64,000 nucleotides of DNA from JAPPOI01 sp028818055 (GCA_965267405.1 OZ253954.1:1612001-1676000); one strand, 5' to 3'; numbered from the stretch's first letter, positions 49,071 through 57,709 are shown. The notes: generated by a model not told the origin, from the letters alone. Program-made: numbers and translations.

Positions 49071-49514
49071 CTAGCTGGCTGTCTTCCGATATTGGAACCA
49101 GACAAAGAAACTGCACACGATCGCCGCGCCCGAGATAAACGTCATGACTGTTCCGGGGAAGAAATTCACGTATCCGGGGAAGTCGACGAACAACAAGTAT
49201 CCAAGATCAGCAAGCCCGCCGATCATGCCGGTCACCCAAATGGCGGTCATGTTCCGTCGCCAGACCAAAATCCCGCCGATAATCGTTGCGATGCCAAACC
49301 ATCCTAGGTTCCAGCCATGCTGGTTAAGAACGCCGCCAACTGCCGCATGATACTCTGCCTGAAGCGCGGCCGGATCGACTGCATCGGCGATCGCCTGAAA
49401 TCCGCCAGAAGCGTCGCTCGACAGAACCATGACGCCCGCGAGGGTATGCACCAATCCCCAAATGATCCAAAGTACGGCGGCGATTTTCAGCAGGTTGATA
49501 TGCAGGTTGCTCAT
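49071..49514 (-). CDS. Four-helix membrane protein divergent from a MarR gene
   Basis: A 147-residue membrane protein with four likely helices: LLKIAAVLWIIWGLVHTLAGVMVL (about 7-30), GWNLGWFGIATIIGGILVW, IWVTGMIGGLADLGYLLFVDFPGYVNF and VMTFISGAAIVCSFFVWFQY. TTAGGAG is upstream of ATG 49514. I do not recognise a named function. It is divergent from the MarR gene across 101 bp that hold a 43-bp dyad, so MarR repression is likely. Confidence 0.75.
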   Translation of the reverse strand: MSNLHINLLKIAAVLWIIWGLVHTLAGVMVLSSDASGGFQAIADAVDPAALQAEYHAAVGGVLNQHGWNLGWFGIATIIGGILVWRRNMTAIWVTGMIGGLADLGYLLFVDFPGYVNFFPGTVMTFISGAAIVCSFFVWFQYRKTAS

Positions 49515-49561
49515 TTTGGTGCTCCTAACCAAAGATTTGCCAGCAGGCCGGTGTCTCGTTA

Positions 49562-49604
49562 AGTTGATATAGTCCACTAAACATTTTAGTGGACTTAGTC
49601 AACT
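49562..49604. promoter_or_regulatory. 43-bp dyad, probable MarR operator
   Basis: AGTCCACTAAA (49571-49581) and TTTAGTGGACT (49585-49595) are perfect 11-bp arms around CAT. Outside them AGTTGA (49562-49567) and TCAACT (49599-49604) are also exact and placed symmetrically. It ends 11 bp before the MarR start and covers possible promoters in both directions (TTGATA/TAGTGG on plus, TTGACT/TAGTGG on minus). Confidence 0.85.
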
Positions 49605-49615
49605 AATGGATTGAC

Positions 49616-50032
49616 ATGCAAGATACTGAACTCGCGCTTCTGGTTGATCGCCTCATGCGACGCATTCACTTCGGACTTCAGGCTCGAGCACCGGAATTTG
49701 ATCGAAAAGCCGTTGGTCCAAGCGGGGGAATTGTCCTCATGACCCTGGCTGAAATGGGTTGTTGCGGCCTGAACGAACTCACCCAACGCGTGGCACGCGA
49801 CAAATCCCAGATGACGCGCACCATTCGATCCTTGGAAGAGAAAGGGCTCGTTCAGCGACAACTGTCGCCTGATGATGGGCGGGTCAGCTTGGTATCATTG
49901 ACGCCAGAAGGCGATCAGGTCGTGGCAGAACTGATGGGTACAGTTGCGGACGTCATTGGTGATCTTCTGTCCCCTATTTCTCACGACGAAAAAGAAACCC
50001 TCAAAGAACTTTTGACGAAAGCACAACTGTGA
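49616..50032 (+). CDS. MarR family transcriptional regulator
   Basis: A 138-residue MarR protein. The winged helix is CGLNELTQRVARDKSQMTRTIRSLEEKGLVQRQLSPDDGRVSLVSLTPEG (about 45-95), with helices at both ends for dimerisation. The 43-bp dyad directly upstream is the expected operator for autoregulation and for the divergent membrane-protein gene. The ligand is unknown. A hairpin overlaps its stop codon. Confidence 0.92.
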   Translation: MQDTELALLVDRLMRRIHFGLQARAPEFDRKAVGPSGGIVLMTLAEMGCCGLNELTQRVARDKSQMTRTIRSLEEKGLVQRQLSPDDGRVSLVSLTPEGDQVVAELMGTVADVIGDLLSPISHDEKETLKELLTKAQL

Positions 50033-50060
50033 AATCGGCCGCGACCGCGCACCGATTTCA
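50030..50060 (+). repeat. Inverted repeat across the MarR stop codon
   Basis: TGAAATCGG (50030-50038, starting with the TGA stop) and CCGATTTCA (50052-50060) are exact 9-bp complements around 13 bases (CCGCGACCGCGCA). The following GCATCACTTT is not a strong T-tract. It may be a weak terminator for the MarR transcript. Confidence 0.5.
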
Positions 50061-50143
50061 GCATCACTTTGGACGTTCGCTTATCGGCCCTTCTTTATGC
50101 CGCCAAAGTGAATATCTTATCTCAGAACGCAGAAGGACAAGAC

Positions 50144-50851
50144 ATGGCCAACGTTTCAGCGCATCCAGACGATCCTCATCTGATTAACAGAAGCGGGTGG
50201 CTTCGAGCCGCTGTACTTGGCGCGAATGATGGTATCGTGTCAGTCTCGTCCCTTATTGTCGGGGTGGCTGCGGCGGCGGCCACGACTGAGACCGTTCTGA
50301 TTTCAGGTCTTGCGGCGTTAACCGCCGGAGCCATGTCAATGGCGGCAGGTGAGTATGTATCAGTCTCATCCCAATCCGATACCGAGCGCGCCGATATTGC
50401 ACGCGAAGCCCACGCGCTTCAGACGCAGCCGGAAGAAGAGCTGATCGAATTGGCGCAGATCTATCAAGAGAAGGGCCTCACAGAGGCTACGGCCATGACT
50501 GTTGCCAAGGAGCTTACGGAACATGATGCGCTGGGCGCGCATGTGCGCGACGAGCTTGGATTGTCTGACATTCACACGGCGCGGCCTCTTCAGGCGGCGG
50601 TAACGTCGGGCGTGACATTCAGCATCGCTGCGGCCGTGCCGCTGATTGCAGCGTGGTTCGCTCCTGAAGCCTCGATCATTCCTGTCGTTTTGGTGGTAAC
50701 TGTCCTAGCCTTGGCCGCCTTGGGCGCGCTAGGCGCGAAAGCAGGCGGGGCGCCAATTCTGAAAGCCACGAACCGGGTTGTTTTCTGGGGTGTGCTCGCC
50801 ATGGCCGTTACAGCTGGCGTCGGATGGGTGTTTGGTGTCAGCGTCGCATAG
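50144..50851 (+). CDS. VIT1/CCC1 family iron/manganese transporter
   Basis: A 235-residue membrane protein. HLINRSGWLRAAVLGANDGIVSVSSLIVGVAAA is the VIT family start (NDGIVS motif, first helix), followed by LTAGAMSMAAGEYVSVSSQSDTERADIAREA and the acidic cytoplasmic linker with EEELIELAQIYQEKGLTEATAMTVAKELTEHDALGAHVRDELG that binds metal. Three C-terminal helices complete five. These proteins move Fe(II) or Mn(II) out of the cytoplasm (into vacuoles in plants and yeast). ATG 50144 has AAGGACA upstream. The 3' end overlaps the convergent TetR gene by 14 bp. Confidence 0.92.
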   Translation: MANVSAHPDDPHLINRSGWLRAAVLGANDGIVSVSSLIVGVAAAAATTETVLISGLAALTAGAMSMAAGEYVSVSSQSDTERADIAREAHALQTQPEEELIELAQIYQEKGLTEATAMTVAKELTEHDALGAHVRDELGLSDIHTARPLQAAVTSGVTFSIAAAVPLIAAWFAPEASIIPVVLVVTVLALAALGALGAKAGGAPILKATNRVVFWGVLAMAVTAGVGWVFGVSVA

Positions 50852-51434
50852 TGGTGCTCGCTGACGTTGCTAGTTCACAGATCAGGTCGACGTGAGTCTC
50901 AAGCCAGTCTGCATCCAGTGGCAAACCAGCGACAAGTTTGCGGAAGTATGGAACCGCCACTGCCATTTCTATCAACGGCTGCACATCGAGATCGGTAGGC
51001 AACTCACCACGCTCTTTGGCGGCATTGAAAATCTCTCGGACGTTCTCGAACCGATCTGCCATGAACGAGTTGATAACGGATTTCGCCTGATCGTCCGTCG
51101 CAGCCGCCGCAATGACTTGGGGTGCTACTTGGCCCCAAGCTGTGTCGTTCAAGGCCGTCAAAAGGACTCCGAGTATCCACGCCAGATCGGTTTTCAAAGG
51201 CCCATTTGTCCGGGCAGCGAAGTCAGGCGACGTCGCAGCCTGTCGAAAGGCGTTGTTACGTAGGTCGTTGAGTGTAGGCCAATGCCGATAAAGCGTACTT
51301 CGTGAAATACCTGTCTTTGCGCTCACCGAAGCATGGGTGACCGCTAAGACCCCTTTCTCGCGTAACAGCTTCAAGGCCGCCTCTATCGCCTGCGTCCGGG
51401 TGGCAATTAGCCGGGGATCTTCATGTGTATTCAT
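50838..51434 (-). CDS. TetR/AcrR family transcriptional regulator
   Basis: A 198-residue regulator. The helix-turn-helix is ALKLLREKGVLAVTHASVSAKTGISRSTLYRHWPTLNDLRNNAF (about 15-60). The C-terminal ligand-binding domain has LAWILGVLLTALNDTAWGQVAPQVIAAAATDDQAKSVINSFM, like the TetR_C_11 type. ATG 51434 is preferred to an upstream GTG. It faces the luciferase-domain gene divergently; the AT-rich gap holds a repeated 12-mer that may be its operator. Ligand and targets unknown. Confidence 0.9.
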   Translation of the reverse strand: MNTHEDPRLIATRTQAIEAALKLLREKGVLAVTHASVSAKTGISRSTLYRHWPTLNDLRNNAFRQAATSPDFAARTNGPLKTDLAWILGVLLTALNDTAWGQVAPQVIAAAATDDQAKSVINSFMADRFENVREIFNAAKERGELPTDLDVQPLIEMAVAVPYFRKLVAGLPLDADWLETHVDLICELATSASTTMRR

Positions 51435-51457
51435 GCACACTCAATCTATAGAACATA

Positions 51458-51489
51458 TTGTTGCATAACAGTACAATTTGTTTCATAAC
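51458..51489. promoter_or_regulatory. Tandem 12-bp repeats, possible TetR operator
   Basis: TTGTTGCATAAC (51458-51469) and TTGTTTCATAAC (51478-51489) are direct repeats with one mismatch, 20 bp apart (about two turns). On the minus strand TTGTAC and TTCTAT with 17-bp spacing form a possible tetR promoter covering the first repeat. The 131-bp gap is AT-rich relative to the genome. Confidence 0.5.
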
Positions 51490-51565
51490 TTCAAAACTAA
51501 ACTGATATTCATTGTATAGTCGACCCCTAAGGAAACAGAAATTGCGAGAATTGAGGATAAATCAA

Positions 51566-52108
51566 ATGCTCAAAAGTATGTTTCGGATGCTTGGCGCTTT
51601 GGCAGCAACGGCGATGGTAACCGTAGCTTGGGCCGAAACGGCCGAACTGCCGACCCGCCAATCTCCCATCCCGGAGACAACAAACGGCGTTCCACACATC
51701 CAAATCGGTGTGGCGCCGGTTCCAGAAATCTCGGAAGAGCTGTTGAACCGTGTCTCCAGTCTTTCAGGCGTGGAAATTCGCCCAACGATCGTTTCGCTGC
51801 CCGGTGCTCTTGGATTTTGGGTCGCGGAAGATTTTCAACTGACACGTCCTGACGTGATCGTCCGTGGTAGAGAATTTGCTCATATTCACCCCGACGGAAG
51901 CCTTCACGCGTCTCTGTCACCCGAATTGGCCAAACGTGCGGTCGAAACAGGGTGGGCGGTCGCGCACCCATGGGCGGACCAAAGACCCGGATGGGAAGGG
52001 TTTGTCATGATCTTCACGCCAACATCCGAAAGCGAACTGGACGTGGTGTTTGGGCTCGTCAAAGACTCGTACGAATTTGTCACCGGTCAAAAGCCAACAT
52101 CAATTTAA
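51566..52108 (+). CDS. Exported luciferase-domain protein (DUF5519-like)
   Basis: A 180-residue protein with a signal peptide (MLKSMFRMLGALAATAMVTVAWA, about 1-23). The mature part ELLNRVSSLSGVEIRPTIVSLPGALGFWVAEDFQLTRPDVIVRGREFAHIHPDGSLHASLSPELAKRAVETGWAVAHPWADQ carries the histidine-rich core (HIHPDGSLH) seen in proteins annotated as luciferase-domain (DUF5519). No real luciferase activity is implied. It is divergent from the TetR gene, the likely regulator. Function unknown. Confidence 0.75.
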   Translation: MLKSMFRMLGALAATAMVTVAWAETAELPTRQSPIPETTNGVPHIQIGVAPVPEISEELLNRVSSLSGVEIRPTIVSLPGALGFWVAEDFQLTRPDVIVRGREFAHIHPDGSLHASLSPELAKRAVETGWAVAHPWADQRPGWEGFVMIFTPTSESELDVVFGLVKDSYEFVTGQKPTSI

Positions 52109-52110
52109 GC

Positions 52111-52668
52111 TTATCCAGCCTGCCAGTCGCGAATGACGTCTAAGGGGTAGAGAAGCATCAGAACGTTGAGCGTCAGGCCATCGCGAATGATCCACATGGT
52201 GACCCCCTCGAAGACGAAGAATGCAGCGACACTGACCCAAACCGGCAATCGTCCTGCCATCCAGAACCCGATCCACATGGCCACAACGTCTGCCACTGAA
52301 TTCACAACGCTGTCGCCAAAGTAATCCAGGCTGATCGTAACTTCGCGGTACCGTTCGATAATGGCATCAGAATTTTCGACGATTTCCCACGCTGCCTCGA
52401 CAAGAGTGGCAATGGCCAGCCGCCAAGGCACAGAAATCCGCCGCGCAACCAGCCAAAGTAGCCAGTAGAATATCAATCCGTGCAGGATGTGGCTGGGCGT
52501 ATACCAGTCCGCCAGATGCTGTGAGTTCTCGCTGGTCATGGTTTCGCCATGCCAGAGCTTGACGAAGCCGCATTCACAGATCGGCACGCGGCCAATCCAC
52601 AACAACCAAAGCGCCATCAGCACCAGTATCAGAAGTGTTGCGGCATATGCCGGAAATGGTCTTTGCAT
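52111..52668 (-). CDS. DUF2585 (UPF0314) membrane protein
   Basis: A 185-residue membrane protein. GRVPICECGFVKLWHGETMTSENSQHLADWYTPSHILHGLIFYWLLWLV and EAAWEIVENSDAIIERYREVTISLDYFGDSVVNSVADVVAM are the highly conserved UPF0314 blocks, rich in His, Asp and Glu facing the membrane. Four or five helices are predicted. The family is largely alphaproteobacterial and uncharacterised. It converges with the preceding gene at a 2-base gap. Confidence 0.88.
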   Translation of the reverse strand: MQRPFPAYAATLLILVLMALWLLWIGRVPICECGFVKLWHGETMTSENSQHLADWYTPSHILHGLIFYWLLWLVARRISVPWRLAIATLVEAAWEIVENSDAIIERYREVTISLDYFGDSVVNSVADVVAMWIGFWMAGRLPVWVSVAAFFVFEGVTMWIIRDGLTLNVLMLLYPLDVIRDWQAG

Positions 52669-52766
52669 GGACAGACGGAATCACGCCATGATCAGCCTGT
52701 CTATTCGCTGGGGATGCGTCTTTCCTTTGGCGTGACACCAGAGCCACGCCTCAGAAAAGGTCCAAA

Positions 52767-53294
52767 ATGTCGACAACTTCCGAAAACCCTTGGCTCAAGA
52801 TGGCCCTGAACAACGCTTGGGCCAACTCAACGCTTTACGGTGTCCTCACAACCCTGGATGCAGACGCGTTCACAGCCGAACGACCCGGATTTTTCCCGTC
52901 ACTCGCCCGGACAATGAACCACATCTACGAAGTCGACCTGTTCTACCTCGACGCATTGGGAAACGGGGGCTTGGGTCGAAGTGTGTATAACCGCGAAGAC
53001 GTCAACGAGCCCGCGCATCTTGCGGCGCTCCAGTCTGAAGCGGATATGCGCTTCGCCGCGTTTTGCAACGCGATCACGCCCGAGACGCTGGCCGCCACTC
53101 GTGTAACCGCGCGCGATAGCGGACCAGTCAAAGAGAATGTCGCGGCATTGTTGCTTCATCTGGTCCAGCACCAAATACACCACCGCGGGCAGGCGCACGT
53201 TCAACTTCAACACGCAGGCATCGAACCACCGCAACTGGATGACTTTTATCTGGAGTTTGGCAGGGTTGAGAGCGCTAAGCCCTACTGGGGTTAA
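52767..53294 (+). CDS. DinB family protein
   Basis: A 175-residue four-helix DinB/YfiT-type protein. The three metal-binding histidines are in TMNHIYEVDLFYLDAL (about residue 52) and VQHQIHHRGQAHVQL (about 133-141). Such proteins bind zinc or nickel and often act as thiol-dependent S-transferases (bacillithiol, mycothiol or glutathione). The gene is converged on by the phosphatase gene (4-bp overlap). Confidence 0.9.
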   Translation: MSTTSENPWLKMALNNAWANSTLYGVLTTLDADAFTAERPGFFPSLARTMNHIYEVDLFYLDALGNGGLGRSVYNREDVNEPAHLAALQSEADMRFAAFCNAITPETLAATRVTARDSGPVKENVAALLLHLVQHQIHHRGQAHVQLQHAGIEPPQLDDFYLEFGRVESAKPYWG

Positions 53295-54028
53295 GCCAGC
53301 GGGTCCCGACCATCATCAGTAAGCGCGAAACAGTGCCCGTCCTCGAACACGACTGGCACCAAGGGATTTCCGTATCCTGCGCCGCAATCCAAGTTCACCC
53401 GGTTCGAGTAATGGGTCGGGTAGTCCACCGGAGTGTGGCCATGCACGATCAATGCTTCGTGTTGGTCCGTCCGCCATAGAAACTCGTCCCTGATCCACAA
53501 AAGATCGTCTTCGTCCTGTGCCTCCATCGGAAACCCGGGCCGTATGCCAGCATGCACGAAAATCATGCCTTCGGCGCGATGCCAAAGCGGCAGGTCTTCC
53601 AGGAACCGGATATGATCTTCGGGCACTTTCTTCACGGCGCGTGCGTGCAATTTGCCCGCACTTTCCAGAAGCCGCTTGGCAACGCCATAGGATTGAAGAG
53701 TGACGTCGCCTCCCATCTCCGCGTTAAGCCAGCCCATCCCGACACGCAGACGGCCATCCGTCACCGAACCGGTCCGATAGTATGTTGTGAAAAGCCGGTC
53801 GTGGTTGCCCTTCAGAACAACCCAGTCTTCGCCCCGCTCAAGTCCGGCCATCAGAAAGTTGATGACGCCTTTGCTGTCCGGGCCCCGGTCGGTCAAATCA
53901 CCGATATGAACAATCTGCGCCGGTCCGCCTTCGCCGGCCTGATCCGCTGCAATCAATCGATGCGCGTTTTCAAGCTCGCTCAGGTGGCCGTGGATGTCGC
54001 CTATCGCGTATATCCGGCTCATGCTCAT
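53291..54028 (-). CDS. Metallophosphoesterase, serine/threonine phosphatase type
   Basis: A 245-residue calcineurin-like phosphatase. Metal and active-site motifs are GDIHGHLSEL (about 10), HIGDLTDRGPDSKGVINFL (about 42), LKGNHDRLF (about 75) and IVHGHTPVDYPTHYSNRVNLDCGAGYGN near the C-terminus. These match the PrpA/PP2A-like or ApaH-like bacterial group. Substrate may be phosphoprotein or dinucleotide. Two ATGs six bases apart at the start are equally likely. Confidence 0.9.
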   Translation of the reverse strand: MSMSRIYAIGDIHGHLSELENAHRLIAADQAGEGGPAQIVHIGDLTDRGPDSKGVINFLMAGLERGEDWVVLKGNHDRLFTTYYRTGSVTDGRLRVGMGWLNAEMGGDVTLQSYGVAKRLLESAGKLHARAVKKVPEDHIRFLEDLPLWHRAEGMIFVHAGIRPGFPMEAQDEDDLLWIRDEFLWRTDQHEALIVHGHTPVDYPTHYSNRVNLDCGAGYGNPLVPVVFEDGHCFALTDDGRDPLA

Positions 54029-54068
54029 GCGCGGTCTTTAGGCCCTCAGTGCACAACCAGCAAGCGAT

Positions 54069-54734
54069 TCATTCTTTCCCCTCGCGCAAAAGCCAAGCGG
54101 TCAATCCAACGGCAAGAATAGCGCCAATGCATTCCGCAATAATGAACATCGGAACATCAATCGGGCGGATGCCGGAAAACGTGTCAGTGATTGCCCGCCC
54201 GATCGCCACAGCAGGGTTCGCAAATGACGTCGATGCTGTGAACCAGTATGCGGCGGTTATATAAAGCCCGACCAACAACGGAATTGCTTCTGCGCGATGC
54301 TTCAAAGCGACAAGGATCGTAAATACCAGCCCGAACGTTGCAACGACTTCAGCAAGCCATTGTGGTGCACCGGTTCGTACGGTCGTCGACATTTGAAAGA
54401 GAGGCTCGGTGAACATGGCGTGCGCCACCACAGCACCAGCCAAAGCGCCAATCACCTGGGCGACAACGAAACCAACCGCTAGTGGCAATGCGATGTCGCG
54501 TCTTGTGAGAAATGCCAATGTTACCGCCGGGTTGAAGTGTGCCCCGGAAATCGGGCTCAGGAGCGTAATAATGACGAAAAGAATTGCTCCGGTCGGGATC
54601 GTGTTGCCCAGAAGGGCAAGTGCTACATCGTCGGTCAAACGATCTGCCATGATGCCCGAACCCACGACTGTTGCGACAAGCAACGCCGTTCCCAATCCTT
54701 CAGCCACCAGTTTTTGAGCGGTCGAATATTCCAA
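54069..54734 (-). CDS. Aquaporin / MIP family channel (AqpS-like)
   Basis: A 221-residue MIP protein with six helices and two NPA half-helices: SGAHFNPAVTLAFLTRRD (about 68) and SFANPAVAIGRAITDTFSGI (about 172). The second has the Arg of the selectivity filter in AIGR. This form is common in alphaproteobacteria, where relatives beside ars genes (AqpS) conduct arsenite. Here no ars genes adjoin it, so water, glycerol or another small solute is equally possible. Confidence 0.88.
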   Translation of the reverse strand: MEYSTAQKLVAEGLGTALLVATVVGSGIMADRLTDDVALALLGNTIPTGAILFVIITLLSPISGAHFNPAVTLAFLTRRDIALPLAVGFVVAQVIGALAGAVVAHAMFTEPLFQMSTTVRTGAPQWLAEVVATFGLVFTILVALKHRAEAIPLLVGLYITAAYWFTASTSFANPAVAIGRAITDTFSGIRPIDVPMFIIAECIGAILAVGLTAWLLREGKE

Positions 54735-54789
54735 ACGTCTTCTCCCAAGCCGTAAGGCAGTGACTATGAGGCTCTGCAGACAGGATCAA

Positions 54790-54825
54790 ATAAGAAATGC
54801 GCGCCGGGGTTTTCCCGACGCGCAT
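54790..54825 (-). terminator. Intrinsic terminator of serC-serA
   Basis: On the minus strand ATGCGCGTCGGG (54825-54814), loop AAAAC, CCCGGCGCGCAT (54808-54797) with one mismatch, then TTCTTATTTG. It is about 20 bases after the serA stop. The plus strand has a weaker T-tract, so it may also act on transcription from the other side. Confidence 0.88.
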
Positions 54826-54846
54826 GACTTTCAAAACGACTGTCTG

Positions 54847-56442
54847 TTAACTGGCTTCAAACTGCAACGGCCGGACCTGATCAAACAGGCCTGTGCCTTC
54901 CAGCGCTTCCACAGCAGGGGCAGGGACAGCGTCGTCCAGATAAAGCAGTGCGATGGCATCGCCGTTCTTCTCGGACCGCCCCAATGTAAAGTTCGCGATG
55001 TTCACGCCATTTTCACCCATCGTCTGGCCCAAGGCGCCGATGATGCCGGGTACGTCGCTGTTGGTTGTGTAAACCATGTGCTCACCCACTTCGGCGTCGA
55101 TGTTGATGCCTTTGATTTGGATGAACCTTGGCTTGCCATCGCTGAAGACCGTTCCCGCAATCGAGCGTTCGCGTGCATTCGTCACGACCGTCAGCTTGAT
55201 ATAGGCGTCGAACACACCCGATTTTTCTTGCGTCGTCGTCGAAAGGTCGATGCCGCGGTCCTTTGCGATCACAGGCGCCGAAACCATGTTCACTTCGGGA
55301 TTGTTGGCTTTCATGATCCCTGCGATCGCCGCCGCGTTCAACGCGGCTGTATTCATGGTGGCGACCTGGCCGTTGTACAGGATATTGATCGCCTTGATGG
55401 GTTCATCGGTCAGCTGCCCGGTAAATGAACCCAGATGGCCCGCCAACTTCACCCAAGGTCCCATGACCTTGGCTTCTTCAGCCGTAACTGACGGCATGTT
55501 CAATGCATTCGAAACTGCGCCAGTCAGCAGGTAATCTGACATCTGCTCGGCAACCTGCAGCGCGACATTTTCCTGTGCCTCGGTCGTCGACGCCCCAAGG
55601 TGAGGTGTCACCACCACGTTTGGCAGATTGAAAAGTGGGCTCGCAGTCGCCGGTTCAACGGCAAAGACATCAAATGCAGCACCAGCAACGCGGCCATCTT
55701 GCAGCGCCTCGGCCAGAGCTTCTTCGTCAACCAGTCCACCACGTGCGCAATTTACGATGCGTACGCCCGGCTTTAGTTTTGAGATGGCGTCCCGGGATAG
55801 GATGTTCTTGGTTTTGTCCGTCAATGGCACGTGCATTGTGATGAAATCCGACTTCTCCAGAAGTTCATCCAGCTCCACCTTAGTAACGCCCATCTTGTCG
55901 GCACGCTCTTCCGTTAGGAACGGGTCGTAGGCGATAACTTTCATGCGTAGCCCAAGCGCTCGTTCGCAAACGATGCCGCCGATATTGCCGGCACCAATCA
56001 CGCCTAACGTCTTGGCCGTCAGTTCCACACCCATGAACTTGGACTTCTCCCACTTGCCTGCGTGGGTCGAGGCGCTGGCTTCCGGGATCTGACGTGCGAC
56101 GGCGAACATCATCGCAATCGCGTGCTCAGCCGTTGTGATCGAATTGCCGAAAGGCGTGTTCATGACGATCACACCTTTCTTCGAGGCCGCCGAAATATCG
56201 ACGTTGTCAACACCGATTCCAGCGCGACCAATTACTTTCAGGTTCGTCGCATTGGCCAGCAGTTTCTCGGTCACCTTGGTTGCCGAGCGAATGGCCAATC
56301 CATCGTATTCGCCGATGACCTCAAGAAGCCGGTCTTTGTCCTTACCGAGGCCGGGTTCAAAAGTTACGTCGATGCCGCGGTCTCGAAAAATCTGGACTGC
56401 TGTTTCGGATAGTTTGTCGCTCACAAGTACTTTGGGAGACAT
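54847..56442 (-). CDS. serA: D-3-phosphoglycerate dehydrogenase
   Basis: A 531-residue enzyme, first step of serine synthesis, oxidising 3-phosphoglycerate with NAD. The Rossmann motif is LGVIGAGNIGGIVCERA (about 145). Catalytic Arg, Glu and His are in NCARGGLVDEEAL, VEPATASPLF and TPHLGAST. The long form has an intervening domain (about 320-450) and an ACT domain at the C-terminus (NSDVPGIIGALGQTMGENGVNIANFTLGR), which usually gives serine feedback inhibition. ATG 56442 has AAGGAAC upstream. It is the second gene of serC-serA and is followed by a terminator. Confidence 0.97.
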   Translation of the reverse strand: MSPKVLVSDKLSETAVQIFRDRGIDVTFEPGLGKDKDRLLEVIGEYDGLAIRSATKVTEKLLANATNLKVIGRAGIGVDNVDISAASKKGVIVMNTPFGNSITTAEHAIAMMFAVARQIPEASASTHAGKWEKSKFMGVELTAKTLGVIGAGNIGGIVCERALGLRMKVIAYDPFLTEERADKMGVTKVELDELLEKSDFITMHVPLTDKTKNILSRDAISKLKPGVRIVNCARGGLVDEEALAEALQDGRVAGAAFDVFAVEPATASPLFNLPNVVVTPHLGASTTEAQENVALQVAEQMSDYLLTGAVSNALNMPSVTAEEAKVMGPWVKLAGHLGSFTGQLTDEPIKAINILYNGQVATMNTAALNAAAIAGIMKANNPEVNMVSAPVIAKDRGIDLSTTTQEKSGVFDAYIKLTVVTNARERSIAGTVFSDGKPRFIQIKGINIDAEVGEHMVYTTNSDVPGIIGALGQTMGENGVNIANFTLGRSEKNGDAIALLYLDDAVPAPAVEALEGTGLFDQVRPLQFEAS

Positions 56443-56554
56443 GGTTCTCTGTTCCTTTTCGCACATTTACGAGATGTACAAATCTCTACTTTGGGGGTGC
56501 GTACGCATGTACAAATCTGCACATTCGCGTCCGCTCGCCCGAATGAATGAAGGG

Positions 56555-57709
56555 TTAAGCTGCCGACTGTTGCTCGGCGATTTCTGATTCAAATGCCCAG
56601 TCGAGCCATGGGAGAAGAGCTTCGATATCCGACTTCTGGACTGTCGCACCACACCAGATGCGAAGACCGGCAGGGGCGTCGCGATAGGCTCCGATGTCGT
56701 AGGCAACGCCGCGCGTATCCAGTCGCTTGGCGAATGACTTCGCGAAAGCAGCTGCGTCTTCGATCCGCGCATCGGTGAACTTCAGGCACACGCTCGTATT
56801 CGACCAAGTGTCTGGATCTGTTGCCAGATTCTCGATCCATGGACGTTCTGCACAGAAGTCATGAATGACCTGCGCGTTGGCGTTTGCACGGGCAATCAAA
56901 CCGTCGAGACCACCGACCGAAACTGCCCAATTCAGGGCCTTCAGGTAGTCTTCGACGCACAGCATCGAAGGCGTGTTGATCGTCGCGCCCTCGAAAATGC
57001 CAGTGATCAGCTTCCCGCTCTTTGTGAGCCGGAAGATTTTTGGCAGAGGCCAAGAAGGCGTATAGGTTTCAAGCCGTTTCACTGCGCGAGGGCTCAGAAT
57101 AATCATCCCATGCGCAGCCTCACCACCAAGAACTTTCTGCCAGGAATAGGTAACGACATCGAGCCGTTTCCACGGCAAACGTTGCGCGAATGCAGCCGAT
57201 GTTGCATCGCATATGGTCAGGCCTTCGCGATCCTCTGGGATCTCAAATTTGGCGGGGACGCGCACGCCGGATGTTGTTCCGTTCCACGTGAAAACAACGT
57301 CAGAATCCCAGTCAACAGCGCCAAGATCGACAATCTCGCCATATTCCGCAGTCGTGACTTTCGCTTCTAAATTCAACTGCTTAACGACGTCGGTGACCCA
57401 GCCTGCGCCAAAGCTTTCCCAAGCAAGCATTTCAACCGGTCGGGCGCCCAAAAGGTTCCACATGGCCATTTCAACGGCGCCGGTGTCCGACGCTGGTACA
57501 ATGCCGATCAGGTAATCTTCGGGCACGCCAAGGATGTCTCGGGTCATATCAATCGCGTGCTTAAGCTTCGATTTACCGATAGCTGCGCGATGCGAACGGC
57601 CCAAAGGCGCGTCTTTCAGATGATCCAAGGAAAACGTGGGGTACTTGGCACAAGGGCCAGACGAAAAACGCGGATTGGCCGGCCGCGTTGCCGGGTGTTC
57701 AATATCCAT
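56555..57709 (-). CDS. serC: Phosphoserine aminotransferase
   Basis: A 384-residue PLP enzyme that converts 3-phosphohydroxypyruvate to phosphoserine, and a related step in pyridoxal phosphate synthesis. FSSGPCAKYPTFSLDHL at the N-terminus and VVTYSWQKVLGGEAAHGMIILSPRAVKRLE with the PLP Lys (in SWQKVLGG, about 200) identify the alphaproteobacterial SerC type. WNGTTSGVRVP and EGATINTPSMLCVEDYL are substrate-side blocks. ATG 57709 follows a two-hairpin leader that contains its ribosome site. Confidence 0.96.
   Translation of the reverse strand: MDIEHPATRPANPRFSSGPCAKYPTFSLDHLKDAPLGRSHRAAIGKSKLKHAIDMTRDILGVPEDYLIGIVPASDTGAVEMAMWNLLGARPVEMLAWESFGAGWVTDVVKQLNLEAKVTTAEYGEIVDLGAVDWDSDVVFTWNGTTSGVRVPAKFEIPEDREGLTICDATSAAFAQRLPWKRLDVVTYSWQKVLGGEAAHGMIILSPRAVKRLETYTPSWPLPKIFRLTKSGKLITGIFEGATINTPSMLCVEDYLKALNWAVSVGGLDGLIARANANAQVIHDFCAERPWIENLATDPDTWSNTSVCLKFTDARIEDAAAFAKSFAKRLDTRGVAYDIGAYRDAPAGLRIWCGATVQKSDIEALLPWLDWAFESEIAEQQSAA

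Noticed and set aside
54069..54734. Arsenic-resistance cassette around the AqpS-like channel
   Set aside because: Neighbours are a phosphatase and serA; no arsR, arsC or arsH is present.
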